In this document: in pieces, positions 62,676-64,000 of the stretch
How positions within the stretch are numbered: position 1 is the stretch's first letter
How the letters are laid out: each line of letters opens with the position of its first letter
Source: Struthio camelus
Lineage: Eukaryota; Chordata; Aves; Struthioniformes; Struthionidae
NCBI RefSeq assembly: GCF_040807025.1
Contig: NC_090952.1
Coordinates: 22,565,068 to 22,629,067 of the forward strand
Direction of reading: 5' to 3'
DNA: 64,000 nt
The notes under the pieces: model-generated
Told to the model about the DNA's origin: nothing
Database searches by the model: none
Seen by the model: only the letters and a program-made list of their open reading frames with translations
Program-made: the position numbers and the translations under genes

Positions 62676-64000
62676 TCAAATCAAAGATAATCCAAAATTT
62701 AGAGGTAGATTTACATTTGCAGAGATTATCTAGTTAAAACAGGATCAACAGTGTCTCTTGTCTTTTTTACACACTCTGTCATTTTGCTCTGGCATATCCA
62801 TTTTATCATATATATGAGATGATAAATGTGTCTGTTGCTGTCTTTATTACCTCAATTAGTATGTATTAGGTTTTTTCCACTGTTCTTTATCTTGTTCTTC
62901 ACATCTGATAAGATTCATGTTTAGGGTTCCCACTACAGAGGACTGACTCAGTCATCCTAAGGAGCTCACTGCACTGCAATGGAGTTAGCAGCAGCTCTTT
63001 GCTGAGGTTTTCCTGATGGAGCTTTCAGTGGGTTGGAATAACTCCCTGTCACTCTGGATTTATACATTGCTGTAATTACACACTTTTGATGAGGCTGAAT
63101 GCTAAAACAGAAAGTTAAAGTGCTTGGAAGTTTCTTTGCAAAATCCTATTAGAAGTCATTAAACTATTTATACATCTGGTGCAAGTTTTCCCAAAGGGCT
63201 CTCTTTTACAAATAACTGTAACACTAGGTGCAGATTACAGAAGAATCTGTTCCACTAACTGCTTTCAGAGCATTTTAGTATTAGCATATTTCCAAATTAA
63301 CAGTACATTAAAAAAGAAAAGGATTAACTAAGATTAAACAGAGTAATATCCAGACATCCAGATAGTTACCATTTATAGAGTCAAAGTTGGAACAGAAGAA
63401 AAAGCAAATTCAGAGTAAGTAATATGATGACCAAGTGCCATCTTGTGGATGCAACAGGCATCCAGCAGGCGACAGCACAGCCTGGAGATGGACGGCGTTT
63501 AGGAGTCAGTCAGACACAGAGACTTTTTGTATGCTGTAGGCATAGTTGTTGGCATTAAAAAAACCACTTCATTGAAATCACAGGTTTGTGCTCCCTTCAG
63601 AGGACTACAGACATTGCCTTCAAGATTTACAGCTACCCTGTTACTGTGACTCCCACAAGAAGTCCATAAAACTTTTACCACCTAATTCTTGCATCACACC
63701 CATAAATTCTGCCTATGTTTCATCACAGCCAGCACAAACTAGTGCTGAAGGCAAAGCCGTTGAGAAGCTGCTCTGCACAGCATGGAGCATACCCACACAC
63801 AGGACAGGCATGGGGTGCATGGAGCCAATATTGCAATACGAGGCCTTAGGAGCAGTTTTCCAGTGCAAGGCGAGTCTCACACCGTAGTATTTACAACTCC
63901 ACAGAAGCTGTTTCCTAGCCAAGCACTGCTGTCTTTAAAAGTGATGCGGAGCAGGATTTGAGAGCAGCGGCACTCTGGTACAGCATGCTGTCCGTCAGGC

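Larger units (their letters stand above)
59220..64000. other. Unique non-coding DNA, no gene recognised
   Basis: The right end of the window holds no supported gene. It has a T13 run at 61466-61478, an A14 run at 62662-62675 and a small AT-rich hairpin (8-base arms 62802-62809 and 62819-62826). A moderately GC-rich part at about 60.2-60.7 kb gives a 150-codon plus-strand frame (60251-60703) without any recognisable domain. All other frames are short. Confidence 0.6.

Noticed and set aside
1-64000. CRISPR arrays, bacterial operons, phage or integrated endogenous virus genes
   Set aside because: No regularly spaced repeats, no dense gene packing and no recognisable viral gag, pol or env frames; the only polymerase fragment is CR1.

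Overview
This is nuclear DNA from a bird. The evidence is three pieces of the CR1 LINE retrotransposon, the dominant interspersed repeat of avian genomes: a roughly 1 kb 3' end copy at 14737-15760, an older 3' end at 5362-5543, and a 36-base tail at 1195-1230. The larger copy has the CR1 reverse-transcriptase motifs and the characteristic 8-base 3' terminal repeats. The species cannot be fixed from the sequence alone. Low repeat density, scattered short homopolymers and small microsatellites also suit a bird.

I recognise no host protein-coding gene, tRNA, rRNA or other classical RNA gene on either strand. Outside the CR1 copy, open frames are short, overlap on both strands and show no domain I know. 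The longest (184, 189, 174 and about 169 codons) are about what chance gives in 64 kb, especially in GC-richer stretches. The window is best read as intergenic DNA or a long intron.

Layout: 1-5361 is unique DNA with a perfect 34-base tandem duplication (734-801), a 22-A run and a CR1 sliver. 5362-5543 is an old CR1 end. 5544-14736 is unique DNA with one weak candidate for a secreted-protein first exon (TATA-like box at 7072, start at 7144). 14737-15760 is the main CR1 copy. 15761-23920 is unique and becomes GC-richer at about 19.8-22.2 kb. 23924-24225 is a GT/G19 tract followed by a CpG-dense patch, with a second patch at 25045-25178. 24226-33180 is otherwise plain. 33181-33333 is a three-copy 51-base minisatellite. 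33334-56279 is mostly AT-leaning unique DNA with microsatellites. 56280-59219 carries three separate CpG-dense patches. 59220-64000 is plain again.

The best non-repeat candidates are the CpG-dense patches, as possible unmethylated regulatory elements or alternative promoters of a gene outside the window. The two or three candidate exons are speculative. I found no sign of a novel gene system.
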